Source: Paramarasmius palmivorus
Lineage: Eukaryota > Basidiomycota > Agaricomycetes > Agaricales > Marasmiaceae
Assembly (NCBI GenBank): GCA_037176845.1
Contig: JAYKXP010000288.1
Coordinates: 1 to 35,244, forward strand
DNA: 35,244 nucleotides
Direction: 5' to 3'
Made by a program: the position numbers and the translations under genes. This document shows positions 22,521-32,401 of the stretch, in pieces. The notes beneath the pieces were generated by a model. The model worked only from the letters and a program-made list of their open reading frames with translations. It was not told the origin of the DNA and did no database searches. The first letter of the stretch is position 1. Every line of letters begins with the position of its first letter.

Positions 22521-24380
22521 GCTTGTCTGGCCCATTCATGGAACCCGCTGGCACCTACCGAAAATGCGCCCATCCGTATCATACGTTTGGTACGTCTCTC
22601 CTTTCTTCACTCCATTATATAGGAGACTCAGATATCCGCTTTCTAGGCTATCCAACGATTGACATGGTCTCGACCTTTCCTTCCCAGGATTGTTTACCAG
22701 CTCTTCACCACGATGAACACATGATGAAAGCCTCCGAGTTATCCTTCTGTCACCAATCTCATATCCACTTGAGCCTTGCGTTCCCGTTTCTGGAAAGAAT
22801 CCGGATCGCCCTGTCGATTTGACTGGTCACTGCGGCCGTCCCATACATCGAGACCCCGTCGCCTGGGCACTGTCTATCAGCGTTTACGCGCTCGCAACCA
22901 GCCCTTTTCGTTTCTAGCGATGGAAATTCCTGGTGCATCAGAATCAAGCGAGTCTCGTGGGTCGATGGTTGCACAGCACGGAAGCGTGAGTATTGTGGTT
23001 CTATAACGTTCACTCGCATTCTTGCTTACTCCAACCTTAGCACAACCTATTAATCGCGTCGATTACACCATTACGGCGCCGATCTGTTCATTGTGTTCCT
23101 GAAGTCCGTACCGTCAGGCTGCTCAAACAGAGTCTTTCACTTATCCTTCCTCGATGATCAATTTATCCCGTACCTCCTCATCTCACATATTCGGCGCAGG
23201 CATATCATGGTGAATCACCAGCGAAGCACCTACCATAACGCCTTGGCCTATGATACTCGAAGAGGTTTAACGGACTGCATCTCTGCAAAGATGGTGTTCA
23301 TGGCGTCCCCCGTTACAGCACGAAGATCAACTAGGTGGATCGGATCTGTGTATCCAGACCCAACAGCGTCGGTAGTCTGCTTCAGGGATGATTATCCGGG
23401 TTCTGGTTAAACCTCGACGGGGGTAGAGATATCCCGTTATTGAAGAAAGACTTGCTATGGGTTCTATCACGAATATGTTGGGGCGGCATCCATACCATGA
23501 CCATGCATATGGTGCACTTCAGCGGTATTGGGCCTTGAATTACGTTCAAAGGCGAGTGCCTTCTACAATACGTGACTGTTTCCATCTCATCTACCTGAAG
23601 CATTTTTTGGCTAGCACACATCAGTACCTGTGATGTCGAAACCCTCGAGCCGAGGTATTCGGATAACATAGATGTGCGGAGCGAGTGTACTCTAGATCTG
23701 CGCTGTGTATACCGGTCTGAATGGAAGCCATGCTATCCAGATGGGGTATCGGTATCGAAGAACGTTCACCGCGCACCACGGAACACCACCGCCAAGTACA
23801 GTCCCACCAAGCGCCCAGTGGCAGTAGCCTCCAGTGCGTATCCCGATTCATGACATCGGTTCAGGAATTGGGAGTAGGAGCTAGTACAGGCCTCGTTATT
23901 GCTTAGAACGCTCAGTATGCTGCAATAAATGAGCTTGCAGTCTGTTGTGGTCCTATTGACTCGGTAACTGGTATATCTCCCACATTCAGGCGTCACGGTC
24001 TTGCGGCGGGTGCGTCATAATGTACTATCGGCTTTGTACCCTCCCGGCGTCCTCTCAAGCAGCCTGCCGGATAGAACCATACCTTCTAATATGCCGATAC
24101 TCCCTTGAATAATGCTCCAGCCGTTTCTCATGGACTTGGGAATTCAGGCGCGCTATTGGTTAATCCAAATAAAGAATGATATGGATATTCCATGCTTTGG
24201 GCGGTGTTGATTAGCGCTTACTTTGTCTAAAGACAGACAATGGCGTCGGTCATGTGGGGTTCGATCTCTACATTTGTTCTAATGAAAGCAATCTGATGTA
24301 ATACGCTGATACAGTACTTGATAGCAGTTCAGCTCTCAAGCGAGGCAACTCCACATAGTCTTCTCACCGACAGACAGCTA
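22521..24380. repeat. Decayed segmental-duplication block R1
   Basis: Similar to R0 in 23030-23260, and to 27050-27840 over 23500-24330. The latter includes GGTGCAC, CCGAGGTAT.CG.A.AACA, CAAGCAGCCTGCC, GGGCGGTGTTGATT.GCGCTTAC and GGTTCGAT.TCTAC. The last part is the upstream region of the gene at 24384, homologous to that of the gene at 27870. No gene other than that paralogue can be supported. Confidence 0.6.
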
Positions 24381-24382
24381 AT

Positions 24383-24454
24383 CATGGGTCGAAAGCAAGA
24401 GCGAGGCATGGGCCGAAAGCAAGAGCGGGACATGGGCCGAAAGCAAGAGCCAGA
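24383..24454 (+). repeat. 24-bp coding minisatellite (three units)
   Basis: Three head-to-tail 24-base units beginning CATGGG(T/C)CGAAAGCAAGAG. They encode eight-residue GRKQER-type repeats and are followed by a partial fourth unit. The array lies at the start of the gene copy at 24384 and is absent from the paralogue at 27870. Confidence 0.9.
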
Positions 24455-25191
24455 TATGGCCCGTTGAGAGCCTGGGCAGGGGACGGAAGCGTCCCGGAAT
24501 CCCGACAAATATGTCACTATTCAACGCAAGGATTTCACGACAACCAACAACGACGTTGAAATTCATGATAGTGAGTTACCATTTTGTGATAGAATAGATC
24601 TTACTTATTATTGATGTGCCCATGTTCCTCACTTATCAGAGAATGGTGTAGTCACGAAGAATCAACCCGACGCTACCTTGAAAGGTTATCACACCGAGAA
24701 CCGGGGCGTATTTCCTGTCACCAATAATGGCAGTGTCCTAACAACGGAGAACGGTAAGCACCTCAGCTTGAACCAGAGAACGAATTCATATTCACGCAGT
24801 CGTAATACGATATAGGGAAACCTAACAACACAAAAAATGTAGAGGAGTCTCAGCATCACACGCGAAGAAAAGGACTTTCCTTCGTCACGGAAAACTACGC
24901 AGATGGTGCTTTGACCAATAATGGTTCAACGCTTCCAGGTACGTGACAGGCCCAATATCCACAAACTCGTGATTCAAAGCCTTGTAACAGAGTCGTATAT
25001 TAAACGTACCCAGATGAACACCATGGAAGGTATGCTACCCGCAATTGTCGAATCTGCAAAGCCTCCTTACCGTTTCGTCGACCCTAGTGATGACGGCCTA
25101 TGAGAATATGAAGGCTCGTAGCGCCTCTTCGTCTAAACCTGCTAATCCTGTTGAAGAGGCTAAGCAACGAGAGCTTGAGAATCTGGTGTGA
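24384..25191 (+). pseudogene. TNN-module protein, copy X1 (in-frame stop)
   Basis: Paralogue of the gene at 27870. Exons are 24384-24570, 24640-24753, 24816-24938, 24991-25029 and 25088-25191. Exons 2, 4 and 5 have exactly the lengths of their X2 counterparts (114, 39 and 104 nt), every intron is phase 1, and the last intron is 58 nt in both. Modules include YVTIQRKDFTTTNND, VFPVTNNGSV and FVTENYADGALTNNGSTLP. The C-terminus PVEEAKQRELENLV matches VAEEAKQRELEQLV of X2. Exon 1 carries GRKQER repeats and then a TGA at 24465-24467, in frame and with no later in-frame ATG in that exon. Either the copy is a recent pseudogene or it uses an upstream exon I did not find. Function unknown. Confidence 0.66.
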
Positions 25192-27869
25192 CCGTAGCAT
25201 CATAGATTCGCAATGACATTGGTCGGTGGTGACATCGAACGACTGTACTTTCATCGGCTTTGAGTAGGTATGTATATATGTACGTTTCAGAAATCAGTAG
25301 TAGCTTGAAAACGAATACTGAACAGAAGCTGCTTTGTGGTCGATTTCTGACGATGAAGGTAAGAAAGAAGTAGCTCTGCCGGATGTGACCCGCGGCTTAC
25401 GCGGCGTTGCCAACGCGATTACTGGCTTTGTCATAACGTCCACCAACTGTGCTCGGCTCTAGCCCTAGCTCGTATCTATGAACATCTGCGGTCCTCCATT
25501 TCGCCTCCGTTCTTAATATGCCCGGCTTATTTCAGAAGCTTGCCCTTCGAAGAATGGCTATGCAACTCGACACAGACATCGTCTCATACTTCAGTCGGCA
25601 GCCTCAAGCTTCATCCCGGCCGATTTTCATGACCAAAGCCGTCTAAGAGGGGAGGAAATGTTGGGCATGGGGCGGTATGTCACCATGTGTCTTATCCAAG
25701 ATTACCAGTCTAATGATGAACTTTTTTTGGCAGTACTTGAGACGCAGAGCAACACACGTCCCGAGTCTTCAGACATACTGCTTTATCATAGGCTCAATTT
25801 CGGCGAAGGTGCAACAGAACCTAGCAATGCATGCATTCTAAAACAGTTGGTCTCAGTTGGCCTCACCATGGGAACATGTTACGTCAGGTATGTGATTTAT
25901 TCTTCGCTCCACTCACCTAGAACTCATCATCTGGCTAAGTTCTAGATTGAAGATTCCATGTACGACAACTTCCACGACCCCGACATTTCCTTGCACCGGC
26001 CTTCCATCCATTGCATTGTTCCCTCCGTTGCGTGCACCGGCTTGGGTGCAAAGTTTTAATCGCCCCTCTTTCCATTCCTTGATGTCAGGGGCCTATTCCA
26101 GAAGATCAAACCTGCACACTCTCGCCGAGCCATTGTCTGGGAACTGGATATAAACCTGTGGCTCTGCAAATGCGTCTGAGCAATATAGTAGATGCTCCAG
26201 GTAGGAGTGGAGATGTTCACTTTCGTTGCGTGGAACAGGTATGTCAACTATGTCTCTTTATGGTGCTAGCTCTGACATTTGACTCCTTTTCCTTAGACTT
26301 CACCAGCCCTAAGATCTTGCGATGGTTTCTAGCGGTGTAGTTCGCTGGTCAGGATCTCCGAAGGTTGAACATATTCTTACTCTTTTTCACCACACTTCTG
26401 ATATCCTGCGCTGGCAGACTTCTTCAGCAAGAATTTTCGATTATCGGTCGACCGTCTAGCCTTTCTTTAGCTCGCATTTTCGGCTCGAATGTCATGAATG
26501 ATCGCTAGCGAAGGAGCTACCATGTTCATCAAGTACGGCATCGGGATGCGAGGAAACACTGACTTCGGCTGGTTCTTCATATATTATTGCCACTATGCTG
26601 TGTTGAAGCCCACAACACGACAAGCCCCTGTATGCAGGCTTTGGGATAGTGGCAGATTAGCTGTTCGCAGCTGCAGGTCTTGAATGACATGCGGCGTCGA
26701 GACTCCCGGGGTACCTCCAGACCATCCGTCTGGGATCAGCCATCTCTTGCATAGCTTCGAAGCTATAGCGCCCACTCTTTAATCCGTCTTCTTATCGACC
26801 GACAAGCCGCCTTTAGCAACACGACACGCTTGCTTAAGGGCTTAACCGAGGAGTACGGGTACGAAAATCGAACTTCGGAGTTCAAGGCGCGATTATGGAT
26901 TATGATGGTATATAGCGGTGACGGTATGTATTCTTGTGTTTTCTTGTTCACTGCGAGCTTACTTGTCCTTCAACTTGTTCTTCAACAGTTCTATGTACGT
27001 ACTTGTCTTGTTACGTGGAGAGCGGAACCACCGTTCGCAATACACGTCTGCTTCTATCACATTTCCCCGAAGCATTGCCCTTACATGGTGCACATTGGAG
27101 ACACCGACTACTTCGTTCCGAGGTATACGAACAACAAAGATATGCAGGTCATGATATAGCCTATATCCGCGACGAGCCTTGTTGTTCGAGGACTTAATAC
27201 GAGCACCCGAATAAGTCACACATTTTCCTTGGTTATCGGTCTTGAAGAACCTGCACCGCGAAGGACGGAGCGACCCCGCCAAGTATCCTATCCACGACGT
27301 TTCATTTATCAAGACGCGGGGAAGATGTCAGTGGTGTTGAGGAACTGGAGTTGGTGCTTTAGGTACGGCCCAACGATGTGTTCAAGATTAGCTTCCTACT
27401 AACGATTCTTTACTGCTAGTAAACCTTTTCAGCCCTGGTTGCCACGACTAGCGAGCTTGTTGCTTCCCTGTCCGTTTCACTCTTTACATCAGGCTGCGTC
27501 ATAGGGCACTATTGCTTGCGTACCTATATAGTATAATGGCCTTCCTCCAAGCAGCCTGCCAGGCGGGGCTGTCCTTTCTGATATATATGGCGGCTCCAGC
27601 CGATTTTCATGGGCATGTGAGGCGCTTGTTCACCATATAAAAGTTCCAAATTTTGAAGGGTTCTTGACGACCATTCAGGATGTCATAGCATCGCATGTCC
27701 CGGGCGGTGTTGATTGGCGCTTACTTGTCGCCGAAGACCGACTGCAACATCCATCATGAAGCTCTGAGGTTCGATATCTACTTTTGTTCAAGTGCTAATG
27801 GTCTGATATAGTAATCTGACAGCATTCAAAAGCGGTTCCAGCAATCTTCACATTCTTCCAGTAACCTCC
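25192..27869. repeat. Decayed segmental-duplication block R2
   Basis: 25470-26570 parallels 10440-11240 of R0, with many small insertions and deletions. The part from about 27050 parallels 23500-24330 of R1 and leads into the gene at 27870 just as R1 leads into its paralogue. CATATAAAAG at about 27636 is a possible TATA box, but it is 230 bp upstream of the gene. Open frames inside (for example 25658-25945) are not recognisable and not conserved in R0. Confidence 0.6.
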
Positions 27870-28766
27870 ATGGCCTCCTCGTCTGTCTCATCTTCGGCAT
27901 CAATGCCTTCGTCTTCCACACCTTCCTCCTTACCTTCCTCTTCACCAATGGTTTCTGAGTCGTCTCAGCCCACGACAACATCTGCCTTGCCCCCAATCAC
28001 AGAGAAACCGCTGACCGTGGACGCAACGCAAGAGTTCGGAGGCCAAGCGACAGATCTTGAATTCGGGACCTTTGAGGCAATGCCCCAAGGCAACACTGAT
28101 ACTTTTACCACCTATCAAGTCGATGGGGAAACCAACAACAACAGTCGTATACATGACGGTGAGCGACAGCTATACTTATCGAACCTATTCGTCATTAATG
28201 TGCATTTCTTAGCGAGTGGTACTACCACTCTAGACGACTCCGAACCCTCCAATAAAACGTATCGTACTGTGACCACGGGCGACAACGCAGTCACAAACAA
28301 CGATGCTGACTTGATAGACGAGGGCGGTAAGTGCCGTCTGAATAAACGATCATCGAGCCTCATTCAGCTTAATTTAGGGAATCCTGATATTGCAGCTAGT
28401 TCGAGGAATTCTCATGCTGGTGGCTCGCGAAGAACCGGTGGACTGTCCTTTGTCACTGTAAACCGTGCCAGTGGTACTGTGACCAACAACGGCTCAACGC
28501 TTCCAGGTATGCTAGACTGTTCTCGTGGATCCCCTGGAACTTGACGTACTGACATTGCCTGACAGTTGCATATATCGAACGTACACAAATGCGTATGCTT
28601 AGAAGTATGTGTTTCATTTAACAGCACTGTGAATGTTCCTCATCAGGTTATTGTTTGTACAGTGAAGGAGGCGCGGCTACAGATGGAAGCCCGTTCCACT
28701 GCTCGGGCGATACCACCCAATGTTGCTGAAGAAGCAAAGCAGCGGGAACTCGAGCAGCTGGTGTGA
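27870..28766 (+). CDS. TNN-module protein, copy X2 (unknown function)
   Basis: Five exons (27870-28158, 28213-28326, 28396-28506, 28566-28604, 28663-28766) give 218 aa. All four introns (54, 69, 59 and 58 nt) are in phase 1, so each internal exon is a symmetric module. The N-terminal 45 residues are Ser/Pro-rich (MASSSVSSSASMPSSS). Three exons then each end in a related motif: TYQVDGETNNNSRIHD, TTGDNAVTNNDADLID and VNRASGTVTNNGSTLP. The tail is charged (EARLQMEARS.. EEAKQRELEQLV). There is no signal peptide, membrane segment or recognised domain. The exon lengths shared with 24384-25191 support the model. Asn/Thr/Gly-rich modules suggest a low-complexity or beta-repeat protein, but this is a guess. 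Confidence 0.72.
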
Positions 28767-29808
28767 TGGATATGCCATCATAGATTAGTATCCGGTGGCG
28801 ATAATGCCAGACACCTATCAGACTGTACCTTCTGGAGATCAATGTCCTGACGAATAGCTTTGAATGCTTCGCGTGCCTTAAATAGTGCATGTGCATAATT
28901 GTTCGAGCGTCACGGTAGCGTCCTCTTGGGCGAGGTCTTTTCCTTGCCATTTAGTGGCTCAGATGTATAACTATAAGGGTAACAAAGAAGCACGGGTAAT
29001 AGTGTTAGCCGAGTGTTACAAGCCGCGCGCACGAAGACAGGCTGGCTCATCACATGCATAGCGCTCTGAATTGAGTAGTGGGAAGCATGTTCATTGCCTC
29101 GAAACTTGCAACAGCATCCACGCAAAGGCCCTGGTAAGTATATCCACGAGGCTCGAAGCGTACGAAGCGTACGAAGAGCAGCATGGAATCCAATAGTCAA
29201 AAGTCAGAGGTAAGAGGTAAGAAGGGCCATCCTGCTTTCAAACCATCTGGTCAATTGAATTCTGTTGGCGGAGGAAATTGAAGCATGTACAGTACAATGG
29301 TTCCTGCAATGATCTCACAGGTGCACTAAACCTCACGGGTTTCAACAAAGTCCAGCACTGGCGAGCGGCCCCTCTAACTAGCGATTAGCTTGACGACTGC
29401 AGTCTGTAAGCACCGAAATGTTTGTCGGGGTGATGGTCTGATGGTCTGATGGTCATTCAAGTTGGGAAGTGCCGCGCCGGCTATGTCTCGCTTCCCTCTT
29501 TGTTGTTGACCACGATGATACGAGGACACTCAATCCATACAGCTCGTCAAACTCCTCAGGCTAGAACCTGGCAGTTCTGAGAGGCTTAGGTGCGTGTCCA
29601 GACACTATCTCGTCAGTTTATTCATCTTTTCAACAGCAATACGCTCGCCTCAGGATCGCCATTGCTGTGCTTTTATTCCTTTGGAACTCATTCCGTCCCA
29701 CACGAATCACATCCCTTGCCAACCGACATGATGGTTATCTTGCCATTGGATTACCACCTTGCTGCCCGACGCATCTGACGCCCTCTTTGAACGATCGCAT
29801 CCCTCGTA
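28767..29808. other. No supported gene (1.0 kb)
   Basis: Spacer between the TNN-module gene and the tandem zinc-cluster pair. It contains short tandem repeats: GAAGCGTAC copies at about 29153-29177 and a TGATGGTC-type repeat at about 29432-29455. The last 150 bp must act as the promoter of the gene at 29809. A weak upstream similarity to the second copy is seen (CATCTGACGCC near 29770 against CTCTGACGCATCC near 32357). Confidence 0.5.
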
Positions 29809-31629
29809 ATGCCTGGCCCTATTCCAGCTGCTCAACTATATAGAGAACGGCTATACACTCTACGACATGGCCATGGTCTCTGGGTTCCCGAACCCAGTCG
29901 TGGTGGTCTCCCGCCTGAATGCACAGACGAAGGGATCTGTATTGGAGACGTCGGTTTTTTCACGGATAGCGGTGGTTTTATCCGGATTTTCAATGTCTGC
30001 GAACCGGAAGGCTATCCTCTCAACCGTCATAACGGTGTTCCTCCTGGCTTCAAGCCCGTGAAATGGAACCGTCACAACGTCGAGGAGGTCAAGAACCTTT
30101 TTGTGAAGGGGACACCGGTGCATAGTGTGGGTATTGATCGCTGGGGAGTTGATGTGAGTGCGACGTTGAAACCACCGTGCGTGCTTCGATTCATGCTTTA
30201 CCAAGTGATCCGTTGTTAACAGCATCTATCAGATGCGTGGAAGTAGGTGCAGGAATGGGATTTTCTGTCAGCTTTGCTGAGGCAAAGGGCGCAGTTCTTG
30301 TACTACGAACAGGTGCCAGCCGGATGAATTGCCTTGAACGAGCCCGATTCATGGATTACGCTAAAGAAAATGGCGCATCCTGGTACAAGTTTATCAACGG
30401 AGACCAGGGATGGGGCTTGGTCAACGGTTCTCTCCACCTCGTCACCGGTGTCGATCAATCGAGTGCTTGGGAGGTCGTGGTTGTGGATGGCAAGGCAGCC
30501 GACAGGTCATGTTCTTTGGAATTCAACACTGGTGGTATCGCCAATGGGCATGTAAAACTCTGTCGGTCTTCCTTCCAGTCTACATCGGTGATGAGTCGCT
30601 GCTCTCTGGATGACGAGAACGAGCAGAAGAATCAGACCTTATTCGTCCGTGGTATCTGCGTATCAGTTCAGAGACCACGTTTCTTACGCAAGGGGACTAC
30701 AGTGAAGGTCTCGGATTCCAGTTCGGATGTCCATCCTGATGTCGGATCGAGGTCAGTCCCCAGATGGGTACCATACAGCGATATTGGGAGTGCTCGATCC
30801 GAAGAGAGCAGGATGGCTAGCAGTGGAGGATCTCCTGGTGTGCCCGTACACGAAGCGATACTCCTCGAAGACAATATGGCGGAACAGGTGAGCATCGTCG
30901 TGATTTCTAGTGCAGCCAGTGGACTTATACTTCGGTTTCATACTAGGCCAGCCATCCTTTGATGGCCGTGAATGAAGCTCTTTTGGAAGCATGTGAAGAT
31001 GCAGAAATTGCAGTTACCCACGATGATGACTGGATAACTGTCCTAGATGAGCAAGGTGAATGTCAACCTTCCCTATCCGACAAATTAGTACACTGACACG
31101 ACACTTAGACTCATACATGCCTGATAATCAAACGCTTATCGAAAGAGTCCTTAAAACGTGGCAAATAGGTCTTCAAATTGGAGAATTCGGAGGCAAGGTT
31201 TGTCATTTTCACGTACAGGTTATCCCGCTCATCACCGATGCAGCAGCCGTATTCCTAAAACACCCTTCTCCTAGTCACTTTGAAGAGAACATCGTTCCCG
31301 CCGTTCAGTCTCGCATGCCAGAAGTTTCAATCGAGTCTGCAACAGTTTCTTCGACAGAAAGGTCGCGGGTAACTTTTGCGTGTACAAACTGTCGACGACG
31401 CCAAATTAAATGCAAATCTCGTCCCCAAGGCCTCAGTCAGCCCTGTGAACGATGTCATAGGAAAGGCCTTATATGCGAACAAGTACCCTTAGAGTCGACC
31501 CCAGAATCTCGCATGCCTTTCACTCAGGCCAGTATGCCTCATAGGGGGATCTCGGTTCAGAGCGACTCTGGGGAATCAAGCAGAACCAGTTCATATCCGG
31601 AGCCAGGGCTACACCTGAATCATCGATAG
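29809..31629 (+). CDS. Putative regulator with C-terminal Zn(II)2Cys6 cluster, tandem copy A
   Basis: Exons 29809-30176, 30233-30887, 30947-31055 and 31109-31629 give 550 aa. Introns are 56, 59 and 53 nt. Residues 1-123 contain a block (YTLRHGHGLWVPEPSRGG, then DEGICIGDVGF and FIRIFNVC) of a type I know only as uncharacterised proteins in Agaricomycetes. A second conserved region at about 123-235 (GAGMG.. GAVLV.RTGASRMNCLERARF, GASWYKFINGDQGWG, LHLVTGVDQSSAW) follows. The C-terminus has six cysteines in C-x2-C-x6-C-x10-C-x2-C-x6-C (469, 472, 479, 490, 493, 500), a Gal4-type DNA-binding cluster with basic RRRQIK. A 51-nt in-frame segment (31193-31243) may be an additional GC-AG intron, which would give 533 aa. 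Direct tandem duplicate of the gene at 32402. Nuclear regulation is inferred from the cluster alone. Confidence 0.8.
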
Positions 31630-32401
31630 TTGTGGAGTAAATGACAGCAATCCGGTGTAAGTGATCGATTACAACGAAGACCTTTGGCACTCACAATAGA
31701 CTGCAGGAGAGCACCTTCATAAACACATTACCTCGAAGTTATGGGGGAGACACTGGACAATGCTGGGCTTGACCCCACCGGGATTGAAGAATCAAGGTTT
31801 TGCGCCGTCATCCTAAGCAACTTAGCGTTCTCTATGGTTCAATCTATGTACCACATACAATTACGATAGCTATGGTTCTTTACTCGCTTTTAATCTATTA
31901 TTTCTAGTTCTCCCTTTTCAGAATGTTGTAACGGACATTTGTCGTAATACGATTCAACCATGCTAAAAGGTTGTGAAGTGATAAACGATGGGGACGAATA
32001 CTTACACTCATAAGACCGTAACGGCATTACCGGCATTACACTTCTCTCTTCGTCGACCATGATCATTTCAAGGCAGTGGTGCGCTAAACACGATACGCTC
32101 GTAAAACCAGTATGCTAGAAGCTTCCAAAGTAGTGCAAGATGTCACAGGGTAATCTAGTCTAGGTGCGTAAAAGACGATATCTTTCTAACAGCTACACAT
32201 ACTGACAGCTGATATAGCTGTGCTGTTCAGTGCTCGAGTGTATTGAAATCGGGTTCTCTCTCCCACCCTGCCTTTTTCGAATCACCTACAAATCACCTCC
32301 GTTACCTATGGATATAATAGCTTTCTTACTCCCCAAGTATCCTTGCTATCCGACACCTCTGACGCATCCAAGCCATTGCTATCCTCACACTAGGATTCGC
32401 C
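31630..32401. other. Spacer between tandem copies A and B
   Basis: 772 bp without a supported gene. It holds the end of copy A and the promoter of copy B; GGATATAATAG near 32308 is a possible TATA-like element, about 90 bp upstream of the start codon. Nothing else is recognised. Confidence 0.5.

Noticed and set aside
22523..22822. 99-codon open frame starting MSGPFMEPAG
   Set aside because: No family, no conserved copy, and its start overlaps a degenerate copy of the dispersed 40-bp repeat.
25658..25945. 95-codon open frame starting MLGMGRYVTM
   Set aside because: The homologous stretch in R0 does not keep this frame and no domain is recognised; treated as decayed repeat.
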